Below, piece after piece: positions 7,612 to 14,565 of a stretch of 14,598 bases of DNA. The translations under genes and the position numbers were made by a program. Numbering within the stretch: position 1 is the first letter of the stretch; each line of letters begins with the position of its first letter. The notes under the pieces were generated by a model, which made no database searches, had not been told where the DNA came from, and saw nothing but the letters and a program-made list of their open reading frames with translations. The DNA comes from Pseudomonadota bacterium (GTDB lineage: Bacteria > Pseudomonadota > Alphaproteobacteria > Rhizobiales > Devosiaceae): positions 1 to 14,598 of the forward strand of contig JAEYYP010000382.1 in assembly GCA_023428425.1 (NCBI GenBank), given 5' to 3'.

Positions 7612-7936
7612 ACGTGGCCCTCCGATTGCTGGGCCATGGTCCGGGGGGGCTGGCGGGTGCAGAACGAGGCAACGCGCGTCACCTCCCGCCCTTGCGGGGG
7701 AGGTAGCGCAGCTCGGCGGCTTTGCCGCCTAGCGAAGCTAGGAGGGGGGTACTCACCCACGCCTCGGCAATACCCCCTCCCTAGCTCCGCTAGCTCGCTC
7801 CGCTCACAAGCTGCGCTACCCGCCCCGCAAGGGGGCCGGTGGGCGCCTGTTCGTACGGCATGGAGCCACAACGACCGCCTCGCCAAGCGGGAGGAGGCGC
7901 TGCTGCCAGACCTGAGCTTCAAGACCACGCCCATCC
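7612..7936. other. Non-coding gap inside the ccm cluster
   Basis: This 325-bp stretch between ccmE and ccmF contains an imperfect palindromic repeat at 7680-7841. The left flank (7612-7679) holds the ccmF ribosome site GGAGGG (minus strand, 7618-7623). The right flank (7842-7936) shows no convincing gene, promoter or terminator. Open frames crossing it have no start signal and run into the ccm genes, so I read them as chance frames in GC-rich DNA. Confidence 0.75.
7680..7841. repeat. Interspersed palindromic repeat element, about 160 bp
   Basis: Two arms pair in nested blocks. The outer block is CCCTTGCGGGGGAGGTAGCG (7690-7709) against CGCTACCCGCCCCGCAAGGG (7814-7833), with a few mismatches. 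The inner block is AGCGAAGCTAGGAGGGGGGT (7731-7750) against ACCCCCTCCCTAGCTCCGCT (7772-7791). A separate small hairpin GGCGGC-TTT-GCCGCC lies at about 7715-7729, and the central loop is 7752-7770. It resembles the REP/RIME-like palindromes scattered between genes of Rhizobiales and Devosia genomes (recalled, not searched). There is no coding capacity, so it would be a non-autonomous element or an RNA fold. On the ccm transcript it would form a long stem between ccmE and ccmF. Confidence 0.8.
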
Positions 7937-8449
7937 TCACGTCCCCGTCGCTGCCACGGCCTGCGCCAAGGTGCGGGCCGAGCAGTTGTCGTTTGCGAGC
8001 ACCTCGGGCATCGCGGTGGTTTCGCGCTGCCACTCGCCGGTGGCCTTCAGCTTGTCGACCACTTCCTTGGGCATGTAGTTCTCGTCGTGCTTGGCGAGCA
8101 CGTTGGAGGCGGTGAACCGGCCATCCGTCGCCATCGCACCCTCGACCACCACGCCCTGGTTGGAGCGGAACAGGTCGGGCAGCAGGCCGGTATAGGCCAC
8201 CGTCATTTCGGTCGCCCCGTCGGTGACGATGAAGTCGGTCGTCTCGCCGGCGCGGGAGCAGGAGTTCTCCTTCACCAGCCCGCCCAGCCGAATCGGGGTG
8301 CCGGCGGCAATCTGCTTCTCGAGGATTTCGCTCGGGGAATAGAAGAACACGATCTGGTCGCGCAGGGCGAAGAAGATCAGCCCGGCGGCGACGACGAGCA
8401 CGGCGCCGAGACCGGCGATGATCGACAGGCGTTTCTGCTTACGGGTCAA
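7937..8449 (-). CDS. ccmE: Haem chaperone CcmE (CycJ)
   Basis: Periplasmic, membrane-anchored chaperone that binds haem covalently and hands it to CcmF. It has 170 residues. The N-terminus MTRKQKRLSIIAG followed by a single TM helix (about 9-29) is typical. The beta-barrel region contains FYSPSEI, IRLGGLV and the haem motif LAKHDENYMP, with haem-binding His121 and Tyr125 (E. coli His130 and Tyr134). The C-terminal tail is flexible and Ala-rich. The start codon is TTG at 8449, overlapping the ccmI TGA as TTGA; I accept it because no ATG or GTG fits and the family N-terminus starts exactly here. No good ribosome site precedes it, so expression probably relies on ribosomes finishing ccmI. A Cys in the KENSCSRAG loop is noticeable, but its role is unknown. 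Confidence 0.96.
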   Translation of the reverse strand: MTRKQKRLSIIAGLGAVLVVAAGLIFFALRDQIVFFYSPSEILEKQIAAGTPIRLGGLVKENSCSRAGETTDFIVTDGATEMTVAYTGLLPDLFRSNQGVVVEGAMATDGRFTASNVLAKHDENYMPKEVVDKLKATGEWQRETTAMPEVLANDNCSARTLAQAVAATGT

Positions 8450-9522
8450 TTTCTTGCCACCAATCCGTTATCTGCCGCAAGGACGTCCAGTTCGGTACGC
8501 ACGCGGGCGTCCGGATAGGCCTTGCGGGCCGCGTCATACGCTTCCTGAGCCAGGTCGTTTTGACCCTGGACAAGCCGCGAGCGGACGAGGCGCGTCCATT
8601 CGTCGATCGTACCGCCATTCTGCTCGAGCCGCGCCGCCAGTCCGTCGACCATGGCCGCCACGGCGGTATCGTCGGGCAGTTGCACGTCACCGTTCAGCGA
8701 AGCAATCGCAGCCTCGAGCCCGGCTTGCGCGTTGGGCAGCCAGGGCTCGTCGCCCTTGCCCAGCGCGATGAGCGCCTCCCAGTCGGCCTTGGCCGTCGCG
8801 AAGTCGCCGCGCTGCATCGCCTCACCGGCAATGTAGTAGCGCGAGCGGACATGTGTCGGATCGCGTCCCGCCGCACTTTTGAACAACGCCAGCGGCTCGC
8901 CCGTGGCGCTGCCTCCGGCCGCCATCATCAGCGCTTCGCCGAGGTCGGTCTCGCGGTCGGCCGTGGCGCCATCGAGCTCGATGACCTTGCGCAGCGCGTT
9001 GGCCGCATCGCCGAAGCGACCGAGCTGCATGTAGGCGGGAGCGATCACCGTCCAGCCCTGGAGTTCGTCCGGAGCCTGCTGCAGCCGCTTTTCGATCTGG
9101 GCCACGGCGGTGTCGAGGGTCATGTCGCGGGGCGGGATGTCGGCACGGGCCTCCAGCGGCGCCGCGGGCAGTTCGGGACGGCCGAGCGCGGCGTAGACCC
9201 CGACGCTGAGCAGCGCAGTCGCCGCCACCGCCACGCCGACCAGCAGCTGCCTCGGGGCCTTGCCACCGGTCTTCGCCGTTGCTTCCGCCTTCACCCGCAT
9301 CACCTCACGCGCCACCTCGGCCCGGGCCGCGATGGCCTCGGCTGGCTCGAGCCGACCCAGCGCGGCGTCGGACTCGATCTCACGCAGCTGCAGCTTCAGG
9401 TGCGCGAGTTCCGCCGGATCCTCGGCGTCCGTCGGCGTATCGATCCGCCGCCCGGCGCCCGCATAATAGAGCGCGACGCAGGCAATGGCGGTAACGAGGA
9501 GAGCAAGCAACCAAAAAAGCAT
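8446..9522 (-). CDS. ccmI: Cytochrome c biogenesis TPR protein CcmI (CycH)
   Basis: Apocytochrome c chaperone that holds the C-terminus of the apoprotein and delivers it to the CcmF/CcmH ligation complex. It has 358 residues. TM1 is about 2-22 (LFWLLALLVTAIACVALYYA). A cytoplasmic helical loop follows, with a leucine-zipper-like heptad pattern (LAHLKLQLREIESDAALGRL). TM2 is about 92-113 (LLVGVAVAATALLSVGVYAAL), and a periplasmic TPR region covers about 140-340, including GWTVIAPAYMQLGRFGDAANA and RYYIAGEAMQRGDFATAKAD (read across one extra residue each side). ATG 9522 begins TM1 directly; the frame extends to 9594 without membrane logic. The ribosome site is weak. It is the first gene of the ccm cluster, divergent from the flavoprotein operon, and its stop overlaps the ccmE TTG. 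Confidence 0.94.
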   Translation of the reverse strand: MLFWLLALLVTAIACVALYYAGAGRRIDTPTDAEDPAELAHLKLQLREIESDAALGRLEPAEAIAARAEVAREVMRVKAEATAKTGGKAPRQLLVGVAVAATALLSVGVYAALGRPELPAAPLEARADIPPRDMTLDTAVAQIEKRLQQAPDELQGWTVIAPAYMQLGRFGDAANALRKVIELDGATADRETDLGEALMMAAGGSATGEPLALFKSAAGRDPTHVRSRYYIAGEAMQRGDFATAKADWEALIALGKGDEPWLPNAQAGLEAAIASLNGDVQLPDDTAVAAMVDGLAARLEQNGGTIDEWTRLVRSRLVQGQNDLAQEAYDAARKAYPDARVRTELDVLAADNGLVARN

Positions 9523-9566
9523 GTGCAGGAATCTGCCTTCGGCGACGCGAGATGAAGTCGCGCCGA

Positions 9567-9572
9567 TATAAT
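9567..9572 (+). promoter_or_regulatory. Perfect -10 hexamer TATAAT in the divergent region
   Basis: TATAAT is an exact sigma-70 -10 element in otherwise GC-rich DNA between ccmI and the flavoprotein operon, 96 nt before the chosen ATG. No clear -35 lies 16-18 nt upstream, so an activator or extended contacts may be needed. A 12-bp palindrome lies just downstream. Confidence 0.45.
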
Positions 9573-9589
9573 GGCATTCGGGCGGAATA

Positions 9590-9601
9590 TGCACCGGTGC
9601 A
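9590..9601. promoter_or_regulatory. Operator-like palindrome TGCACCGGTGCA
   Basis: A perfect 12-bp palindrome 18 nt downstream of the TATAAT, near +11 to +22 if that -10 is used. The position would suit a repressor of the flavoprotein operon. It also lies 68 nt upstream of ccmI, so it could affect either direction. Confidence 0.4.
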
Positions 9602-9667
9602 CATCAAAGTGTGGGAGGCGCATTGCCGCAGTCCACTACAACGGACGCGAATCGCCTCGGGGACGGC

Positions 9668-10735
9668 ATGCAGGACAGCGCCTACGACCACCTGATCATC
9701 GGCTCGACGCCGCTCGCCGGGCTCGTCGCGGGCCTGCTCAGGCGCGAGCACGGACGGAGGGTATGCCTTGTCGCCGAGCCCTACTCGTCCTTCGGGCTGG
9801 AGCGGCGTTTCGACTGCAGCATCGCGCCCGTCACCCGCCCGCAGACCCTGATCCTCCTGAAACGCCTCGCCGCGGAAACGCTGAAGCTGGTCAACGGCAT
9901 CGGGCGCAATCTCACCGAAAGGGTCGATCCGTTGCTCGTTGCGGAGAGCCGGGCGGGGATGGCGGCGCTCGGGCATTTCCAGCATCTGGCGCAGTTGCTC
10001 GGCATCGACGTCGAGCGGATCGCTGACCGGACGATCAGCGAGGGTCGGCTGCTGCGCGTGCGTGGCCAGCACCTTCTCGTCCACCACACTTTCGCGCCCG
10101 CTCTCGAAGCCTGGCTCGACGCAGCCGACGTCCGGCGGCTAGATCCGGACGATACGACGGTTACAATCCGCAAGGATGGCACGGCGCGGATCGTCGGGGC
10201 GAAAACTGAAGCCGAGGCGGCGGCGGTCCTGCTTGCCGACGATGCGGCTGTTCTCGCCCACCTGTCGACCGAGACGTGGGACCGGGCCATCATCCGCACC
10301 ACGGCGACCGCCCTGCTGCTTCAGCCGGCCAGGCCTGCGCCGGTGCCGTTGAGCCTGTGGCTCGACCGCGGCCTCGTGCTGCGGCAGGAGGCAAAGGGGC
10401 CGCTCGCCGCGACGCTCATCGGCGATCGCAGCACCGTGGAAGCGCGGGTGGCCAGCGCCAGTCCGCGCTCGCTGCCGCTCCGGCGCGCCGGCGAGGCCCG
10501 GTTCGACGCACTCGGTACCAGCGACGGCGCGCCGCTGCTCGCGCCGGCCCGGGGCATCAAGCTCACCCACCTTGCCGGCTTCGGCCTCGCGGGTGCCTTC
10601 TTTGCCCCGGCCATCGCGCGGCAGCTCGCCGGGGTAGCGACGGAGGACGAAGCGGCCTGGTTCGCCGCGCATGGCGCGACGCGCGGCAATCTGCGCCTCA
10701 ACGCCGCCGAGTTCGACGCGATGGCGTCCGCATGA
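9668..10735 (+). CDS. Degenerate FAD-dependent oxidoreductase-like protein, possible SoxB-like partner
   Basis: Not confidently recognised. It is a 355-residue protein with an N-terminal Rossmann strand YDHLIIGSTPLAGLVAGLL and an acidic residue after the second strand (CLVAEP, Glu37), as in FAD-binding amino-acid oxidases. The nucleotide loop is altered: G12-S-T-P-L-A-G18 replaces GxGxxG. A late segment (THLAGFGLAGAFFAPAIARQ, about 300-320) resembles the C-terminal FAD loop of DAO-fold proteins. Its ATGA overlap with a SoxA-like gene suggests a two-subunit amine or amino-acid dehydrogenase in which this is the beta-like subunit; that is inference. I chose ATG 9668 (GGGGA just upstream, start 5 residues before strand 1). 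A TTG at 9623 behind GGGAGG (9613-9618) and a GTG at 9611 are in frame and would add 15-19 residues. No signal peptide or TM helix is apparent. Confidence 0.72.
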   Translation: MQDSAYDHLIIGSTPLAGLVAGLLRREHGRRVCLVAEPYSSFGLERRFDCSIAPVTRPQTLILLKRLAAETLKLVNGIGRNLTERVDPLLVAESRAGMAALGHFQHLAQLLGIDVERIADRTISEGRLLRVRGQHLLVHHTFAPALEAWLDAADVRRLDPDDTTVTIRKDGTARIVGAKTEAEAAAVLLADDAAVLAHLSTETWDRAIIRTTATALLLQPARPAPVPLSLWLDRGLVLRQEAKGPLAATLIGDRSTVEARVASASPRSLPLRRAGEARFDALGTSDGAPLLAPARGIKLTHLAGFGLAGAFFAPAIARQLAGVATEDEAAWFAAHGATRGNLRLNAAEFDAMASA

Positions 10736-12705
10736 CCGACCAGCCCCACCGCCTCCCCGCCGATGCCCGCCACGGCTTCGGCGGATCGGACCTCGATCGC
10801 GCGCGTCCACTGCGCTTCCGCCTCAATGGCCGCGAGGTCGTGGGCTTTGCCGGCGACACCGTGCTGTCGGCGGCGCTCGCCAACGGCATTCAGTCCGCGG
10901 GCCGGCATGCCGATATTCCGCTGGCGCTGGACGAGACTTTCGCGCCGTTGGTCGCCACCCGGACCAGTGGGCCATTGCCGATGGATCGTACGCCGGCAAT
11001 CGACGGGGCCGAGTTCACCACCATCGGCGTCAGGCGCGACCCGATTGCGCCGGGTGGCCTGCTAGGTGCCATCCGCCACCTGATGGTCGGCCCTAACCGC
11101 ACCCTCAATCATCGCTATGGCGACGTACCGCCAGCGCCGGAACCCTGGCGCGGCGCGGCGCCCGATGAGCAACTGAGCGTCGACTTCGCCATCATCGGCG
11201 GCGGCGTGGCCGGGCTCGCTGCGGCGGGCACCGCGGCTGCCGCGGGCAAAAGCGCGGTGATCATCGAGCGGACCCCGAGCCTCGGCGGCTCCATCCGCTT
11301 CTTCGGCGCCGTGGAGGCCGAGGACTCGCCCGACGAAACGCTCGACGGCCTGGTGCAGGCGCTCGACGGCAAGGCACCTGTCACCCGCCTCCTCGGCGCC
11401 GAAGCCTTCGCCATCGATGGAACCACCGTCAAGGTGCACCAGGTGGTAGCGGAGGGCACCCGGCTCCGTTCGCGAGTCGTCGCGGTCACCGCCGGCACCA
11501 TCATCCTCGCCACCGGAGCGCTCGAGCGGCTGCCGGTATTCGCGGGCAACCGCGCACCCGGCGTCGTCGGCGCGCTTGCCGCCCATGCCCGGGCCCGGCG
11601 CTACGGCATCTGGGTCGGCAAGCGGGCGATCGTCAACACACCGCACAGCTTCGCCTACCGCCTGGCGCTGCAGGCAGCGGACGCGGGCGTGGCGGTGCAG
11701 CGCATCGTCGATACCCGCATCAACCCGCATTCGCGCTTCGTCGATTTCGCCAAGGCGAGCGGCATCACGCTCGGCTCCGGCCTCGTCGCCAGCCGCGTCG
11801 ACGCGATCAAGCGCAACGAGCCCGGCCTGCGCGTCGGCTTCGCCGTCGCCATCGACGATATCGCCCAGGACAGCCAGACCATCGAGACCGACACGCTGAT
11901 CGCCGCGGGCAGCTGGCAACCCGACCTCACCCTGTGGCTCTCGGCCGGTGGCAATGTCGGCTGGGATGCGCCGAACCACTGGCTCTCAGCGCGAGGCACG
12001 CGTGATAACCTCGTTCTGGTGGGAGCGGCCGCGGGCTGGCGCTCGACGACGGCCGCCATCGGCAGCGCCCGCGCGGCCGTGGCCGTGGCGCTGGGCAAGC
12101 CACCTGCCCCGTTCGACGACATCCGCATCGACACCGCCTTCGAGACGCCCGACGCGCCAACGCCGGTGGCACCGCGCCGCGTCACCGGCCCGGCCTATCT
12201 CGATCGTGGCATCAGCCTCGTCACCCGTCGCTCCGCGGCGCCCGAACTGGCGCAGCACCCGGTAGCGCTCAGCCTCGGCGACATTGCCGCTGCCGTGCAG
12301 ATCGGGGCGATGCAACCCCGCGACGCGGGTCCCGTCGCGGCGGAGCGCGGGGGCATCTCGGGCGACATCACCGGTGGCGAGTGGACCGTCCCGGCCGAGC
12401 CCGTGGCCGATGGGACACCACCTGTTCCCGCCTATCTCACCGGCCGCTTCGGGCCAAAGCCGCAGGTCTGCGTGGTCACCCCGTTCGATCCGCGGCACTT
12501 CGAGCCGGGCTGCCTGATCTTCGAGCGCTCCGAACACCTTGATCCGCTGAAGGCCATCGGCGTCGTCTACGCGCCTGCTCCGGGCGGCGCGCCGGGCGGC
12601 ATCGCGGTCATCGGCACGCCCGCGCCCGATGGCACGCTGTTCGTGCGCGACAGCAGCGGCGCCGTGTCGTCGAAGGTAACGGAGAAACTGCAGGCGAAGC
12701 GCTAG
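10732..12705 (+). CDS. SoxA-like FAD/NAD(P)-binding oxidoreductase lacking the C-terminal aminomethyltransferase domain
   Basis: 657-residue flavoprotein related to sarcosine oxidase alpha, HcnB and opine oxidase-type subunits. The N-terminal ferredoxin-like domain (about 20-60) carries PLRFRLNGREVVGFAGDTVL and SAALANGIQSAGR, like SoxA, but has no cysteine, so no 2Fe-2S cluster can be held there. A Rossmann motif FAIIGGGVAGLAAAG follows (GxGxxG at 156-161), with Glu in VIIERTPSLGGS. The second nucleotide-binding region includes GTIILATGALERLPVFAGN and NLVLVGAAAGWR. SoxA usually has about 1000 residues; here the GcvT-like half is missing and about 70 residues form the C-terminus, which holds the only two cysteines (Cys580, Cys594). 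The start overlaps the preceding stop (ATGA), implying coupled synthesis. Substrate unknown; a heteromeric amine or imino-acid dehydrogenase is the best guess. Confidence 0.85.
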   Translation: MTDQPHRLPADARHGFGGSDLDRARPLRFRLNGREVVGFAGDTVLSAALANGIQSAGRHADIPLALDETFAPLVATRTSGPLPMDRTPAIDGAEFTTIGVRRDPIAPGGLLGAIRHLMVGPNRTLNHRYGDVPPAPEPWRGAAPDEQLSVDFAIIGGGVAGLAAAGTAAAAGKSAVIIERTPSLGGSIRFFGAVEAEDSPDETLDGLVQALDGKAPVTRLLGAEAFAIDGTTVKVHQVVAEGTRLRSRVVAVTAGTIILATGALERLPVFAGNRAPGVVGALAAHARARRYGIWVGKRAIVNTPHSFAYRLALQAADAGVAVQRIVDTRINPHSRFVDFAKASGITLGSGLVASRVDAIKRNEPGLRVGFAVAIDDIAQDSQTIETDTLIAAGSWQPDLTLWLSAGGNVGWDAPNHWLSARGTRDNLVLVGAAAGWRSTTAAIGSARAAVAVALGKPPAPFDDIRIDTAFETPDAPTPVAPRRVTGPAYLDRGISLVTRRSAAPELAQHPVALSLGDIAAAVQIGAMQPRDAGPVAAERGGISGDITGGEWTVPAEPVADGTPPVPAYLTGRFGPKPQVCVVTPFDPRHFEPGCLIFERSEHLDPLKAIGVVYAPAPGGAPGGIAVIGTPAPDGTLFVRDSSGAVSSKVTEKLQAKR

Positions 12706-13910
12706 GAAACCCGCCGCTCGGCGCTGTCGCGGGCGCGCTTCAGCACCTCGGCATACTCGCCGTTGAAGCGCAGTTCGGCCATCTTGATGGCGGCGTCGAG
12801 GCGCTGCCCGGTGACGCGGTCGGAGGGATTGGAGCGGAACAGTTCGAGGTTGCGCTGCACGTGGATTTCGAGCGCCTGCCCCACCTGCTGCCAGGTCTGG
12901 TCGAACAGGGCGTTGAGCGCCAGCGACTCCCGCGAGTCCCGCACCGTCGCCAGCACGTAGCAGCCGTTGAGCGCCGCGAGCAGCTGTTCGGCATCGACGC
13001 GGTCGGTGCCGGCATGCCGGCGCAACGCCAGGTTGATGGAAGGGCCGACATCCTTGAGCTTGGGCTCGACCAGCTCGGACACCGTGGTCGTCAGCCCGGC
13101 GGCGATCGACGACCAGCGTGACAGGCGATTCAGTTCGACAAAGCCCATCACGGCGCGCATCAACCGGTGGAAGCGATCGATGGCGCGGCACACCATGTCG
13201 ATATCGGCGAACGCGCCATATTGCTGCAGCGCCGGAATTTGCGCCTGCGCATGCGAGAAGATGGCATCGACCAGCGGCCCGAACCCGGCGCGCAGGATTG
13301 CCTGCTCGGTCGCGGCGCCGGAGATGCGAATCACGGCCTGCATCAGCTTGGTCGGGCTTTGCACCTGGCCCATCGCGCTCTGCATCAGCAGTGCCGTGAC
13401 GGCATGATCGTTGAGCGGCATGGACTGCAGCGCCATGCCCAGCGCCGCCTCGTCGCCCATGGTGTTGGCGGCACGGCCGAAGCTCTGTGCCTTGTCCATC
13501 AGGTTCCGGCACTTCAGCGCGTTGCGCACCACCGCCATCCGGCCGTAGGCGGCTTCGCCTCCCACCTGGATGATCAGGCGGCGTTCCGCTTCGGCATTGG
13601 CGGTCGCGGCGGTCACCGCGTCGCGCGAACGCTGCAGGATCTCCGGCATGGCCCGGTCGAGTTCCTCGCGCGCCGCCGGGTCGTCCGGCGACAGGTCGAG
13701 CCGCATCAGGTCAGGCGCCACATCGCGCGACATCCAGGTCCAGATCGCCTGCGCGTGCGACTCGGCGATCGCCCCGTCGAAATCGAAGGTCGCCGGGTCC
13801 GGCACCAGAACCGCGTCGATCAGCCCAAAGAATGGCCGACCGGCATGGGCGCGCGCGCCTCGCGTTGGCGCAGTCTGCGTCTTGGTCTGGCTGGCAGAGG
13901 GTTCGGGCAT
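12702..13910 (-). CDS. Conserved-looking helical protein of unknown function
   Basis: 402 residues; I do not recognise a family. It looks like a real gene: normal codon bias for the window, a complete frame and a globular composition. The first 25 residues are polar and probably disordered (Thr, Ala, Gln, Arg). The rest is predicted almost wholly alpha-helical, with many Ala/Leu/Arg heptad-like stretches and no signal peptide or TM helix, so it should be cytoplasmic. Three cysteines (contexts ALKCRNLMD, DMVCRAID, LNGCYVLA) are spread out and form no metal motif. ATG 13910 is the first start after non-coding DNA; the ribosome site is weak. Its TAG shares CTAG with the stop of the convergent flavoprotein gene, leaving no space for a terminator between them. 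Helical repeat or scaffold roles are possible, but nothing in the sequence decides. Confidence 0.85.
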   Translation of the reverse strand: MPEPSASQTKTQTAPTRGARAHAGRPFFGLIDAVLVPDPATFDFDGAIAESHAQAIWTWMSRDVAPDLMRLDLSPDDPAAREELDRAMPEILQRSRDAVTAATANAEAERRLIIQVGGEAAYGRMAVVRNALKCRNLMDKAQSFGRAANTMGDEAALGMALQSMPLNDHAVTALLMQSAMGQVQSPTKLMQAVIRISGAATEQAILRAGFGPLVDAIFSHAQAQIPALQQYGAFADIDMVCRAIDRFHRLMRAVMGFVELNRLSRWSSIAAGLTTTVSELVEPKLKDVGPSINLALRRHAGTDRVDAEQLLAALNGCYVLATVRDSRESLALNALFDQTWQQVGQALEIHVQRNLELFRSNPSDRVTGQRLDAAIKMAELRFNGEYAEVLKRARDSAERRVS

Positions 13911-13937
13911 AGGTCCGTCGGGGCGAGAGGTGCCAAA

Positions 13938-13954
13938 GGTAGGTCGAGCCTACC
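13938..13954. repeat. Short inverted repeat upstream of the unknown helical protein gene
   Basis: GGTAGG and CCTACC are perfect 6-bp arms around a 5-nt spacer, 28-44 nt before ATG 13910, so in its leader. An AT-rich patch (AATAAACATTATCA, 13966-13979) lies just beyond and contains GATAAT on the minus strand, a possible -10. Tentative. Confidence 0.3.
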
Positions 13955-14002
13955 GCCCCGAGGTAAATAAACATTATCAATGAGGTGCGCGTAAACGCGA
14001 CA

Positions 14003-14029
14003 TCGGGCTGCCGCCCGACGCTTCGGCGT
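14003..14029 (-). terminator. Tandem small hairpins after the lipoprotein gene
   Basis: TCGGGC-TGCC-GCCCGA and ACGC-TTCG-GCGT form two adjacent stems that share one base, directly beyond the lipoprotein stop on the minus strand. There is no T tract, so termination would be weak or factor-assisted. They separate the lipoprotein from the downstream helical protein gene. Confidence 0.35.
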
Positions 14030-14033
14030 GACC

Positions 14034-14513
14034 TCAGCCGGCCACGGTCCAGTTGCCCGTGGCGTCCTTGCAGGCGGTGCCCTGCTTGGTGAAAGCGGCG
14101 CCGGTGATCGTCACCACATGGGTGAAATTGCGGCAGCTGGTATTGTTCACCTGCACATACGGCCCGACCGTCACGCTGCCCGACGTTGCCCCCGTCTTGC
14201 CCCAGTTGCGCGGCGCGCCCGGTCGGCCGAAGTTGAGCGCGTTGATCTGCGCTGTCGCCGCCTCGGCACGGTCGGTGCCCGAAAGCTTGGCATAGGCGCC
14301 GGCATCGACGAAGGCGCTGGCGTCACCTGCCGTCTGCGCGTTCACCGCCACCACGATCGGCTGCGCCGGCTCCACCGCAACCGGCGTCAGCACCGACCCT
14401 GGAGTCGGCTGGATCGGGGTCGGCTGCGCCTGCAGGTTCGAGGACGGCGTGGAGCTGCACCCGGCGAGCAGAACGGCGACGAGAAGTGGGGCGAAACGAA
14501 CGGTCTGCTGCAT
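14034..14513 (-). CDS. Outer-membrane lipoprotein with 17-kDa surface-antigen-like C-terminus
   Basis: 159-residue predicted lipoprotein. The signal peptide ends in the lipobox LLAGC, giving a lipid-modified Cys19 followed by SSTPSS; no Asp at +2, so outer-membrane sorting is likely. A Pro/Gln/Thr-rich linker (about 24-55) follows, then a helical stretch (SAFVDAGAYAKLSGTDRAEA). The C-terminal domain (about 95-159) has GKTGATSGSVTVGPYVQ, SCRNFTHVV and GTACKDATGNWTVAG, the same Cys-pair and terminal GTWxV-like pattern as RT0821/Lpp0805-type 17-kDa surface antigens; that assignment is by remembered pattern only. The two C-terminal cysteines may form a disulfide. The start ATG at 14513 begins the signal peptide. 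The gene appears monocistronic, with hairpins on both sides. Confidence 0.82.
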   Translation of the reverse strand: MQQTVRFAPLLVAVLLAGCSSTPSSNLQAQPTPIQPTPGSVLTPVAVEPAQPIVVAVNAQTAGDASAFVDAGAYAKLSGTDRAEAATAQINALNFGRPGAPRNWGKTGATSGSVTVGPYVQVNNTSCRNFTHVVTITGAAFTKQGTACKDATGNWTVAG

Positions 14514-14544
14514 TGAAGCTCTATCGGGTGCGGAGGGTGGCCTT

Positions 14545-14565
14545 GGCGGGGTCGTACCCCCCGCC
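14545..14565. repeat. GC-rich hairpin in the lipoprotein leader
   Basis: GGCGGGG and CCCCGCC pair over 7 bp around a 7-nt loop, followed on the plus strand by TTATT. It could be a weak terminator for plus-strand transcription or a 5' leader structure of the minus-strand lipoprotein gene, 32-52 nt before its ATG. Confidence 0.4.

Noticed and set aside
7680..7841. CRISPR array or insertion sequence
   Set aside because: There are two inverted arms, not direct repeats with spacers, and no transposase or target duplication is visible.
5389..8115. Very long open frame on the plus strand (908 codons) across the ccm genes
   Set aside because: It runs antisense to ccmH, ccmF and ccmE, is dominated by Arg/Gly/Glu/Gln low-complexity translation, matches no fold, and crosses the palindromic repeat. 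It is a mirror frame of GC-rich coding DNA.
10780..10920. 2Fe-2S cluster in the ferredoxin-like N-terminal domain of the SoxA-like protein
   Set aside because: No cysteine occurs before residue 580, so the fold may be present but cannot ligate a cluster.
11986..13512. 508-codon minus-strand open frame spanning the flavoprotein and helical protein genes
   Set aside because: It overlaps both better-supported genes in a different frame and is Arg/Gly/Ala low-complexity.
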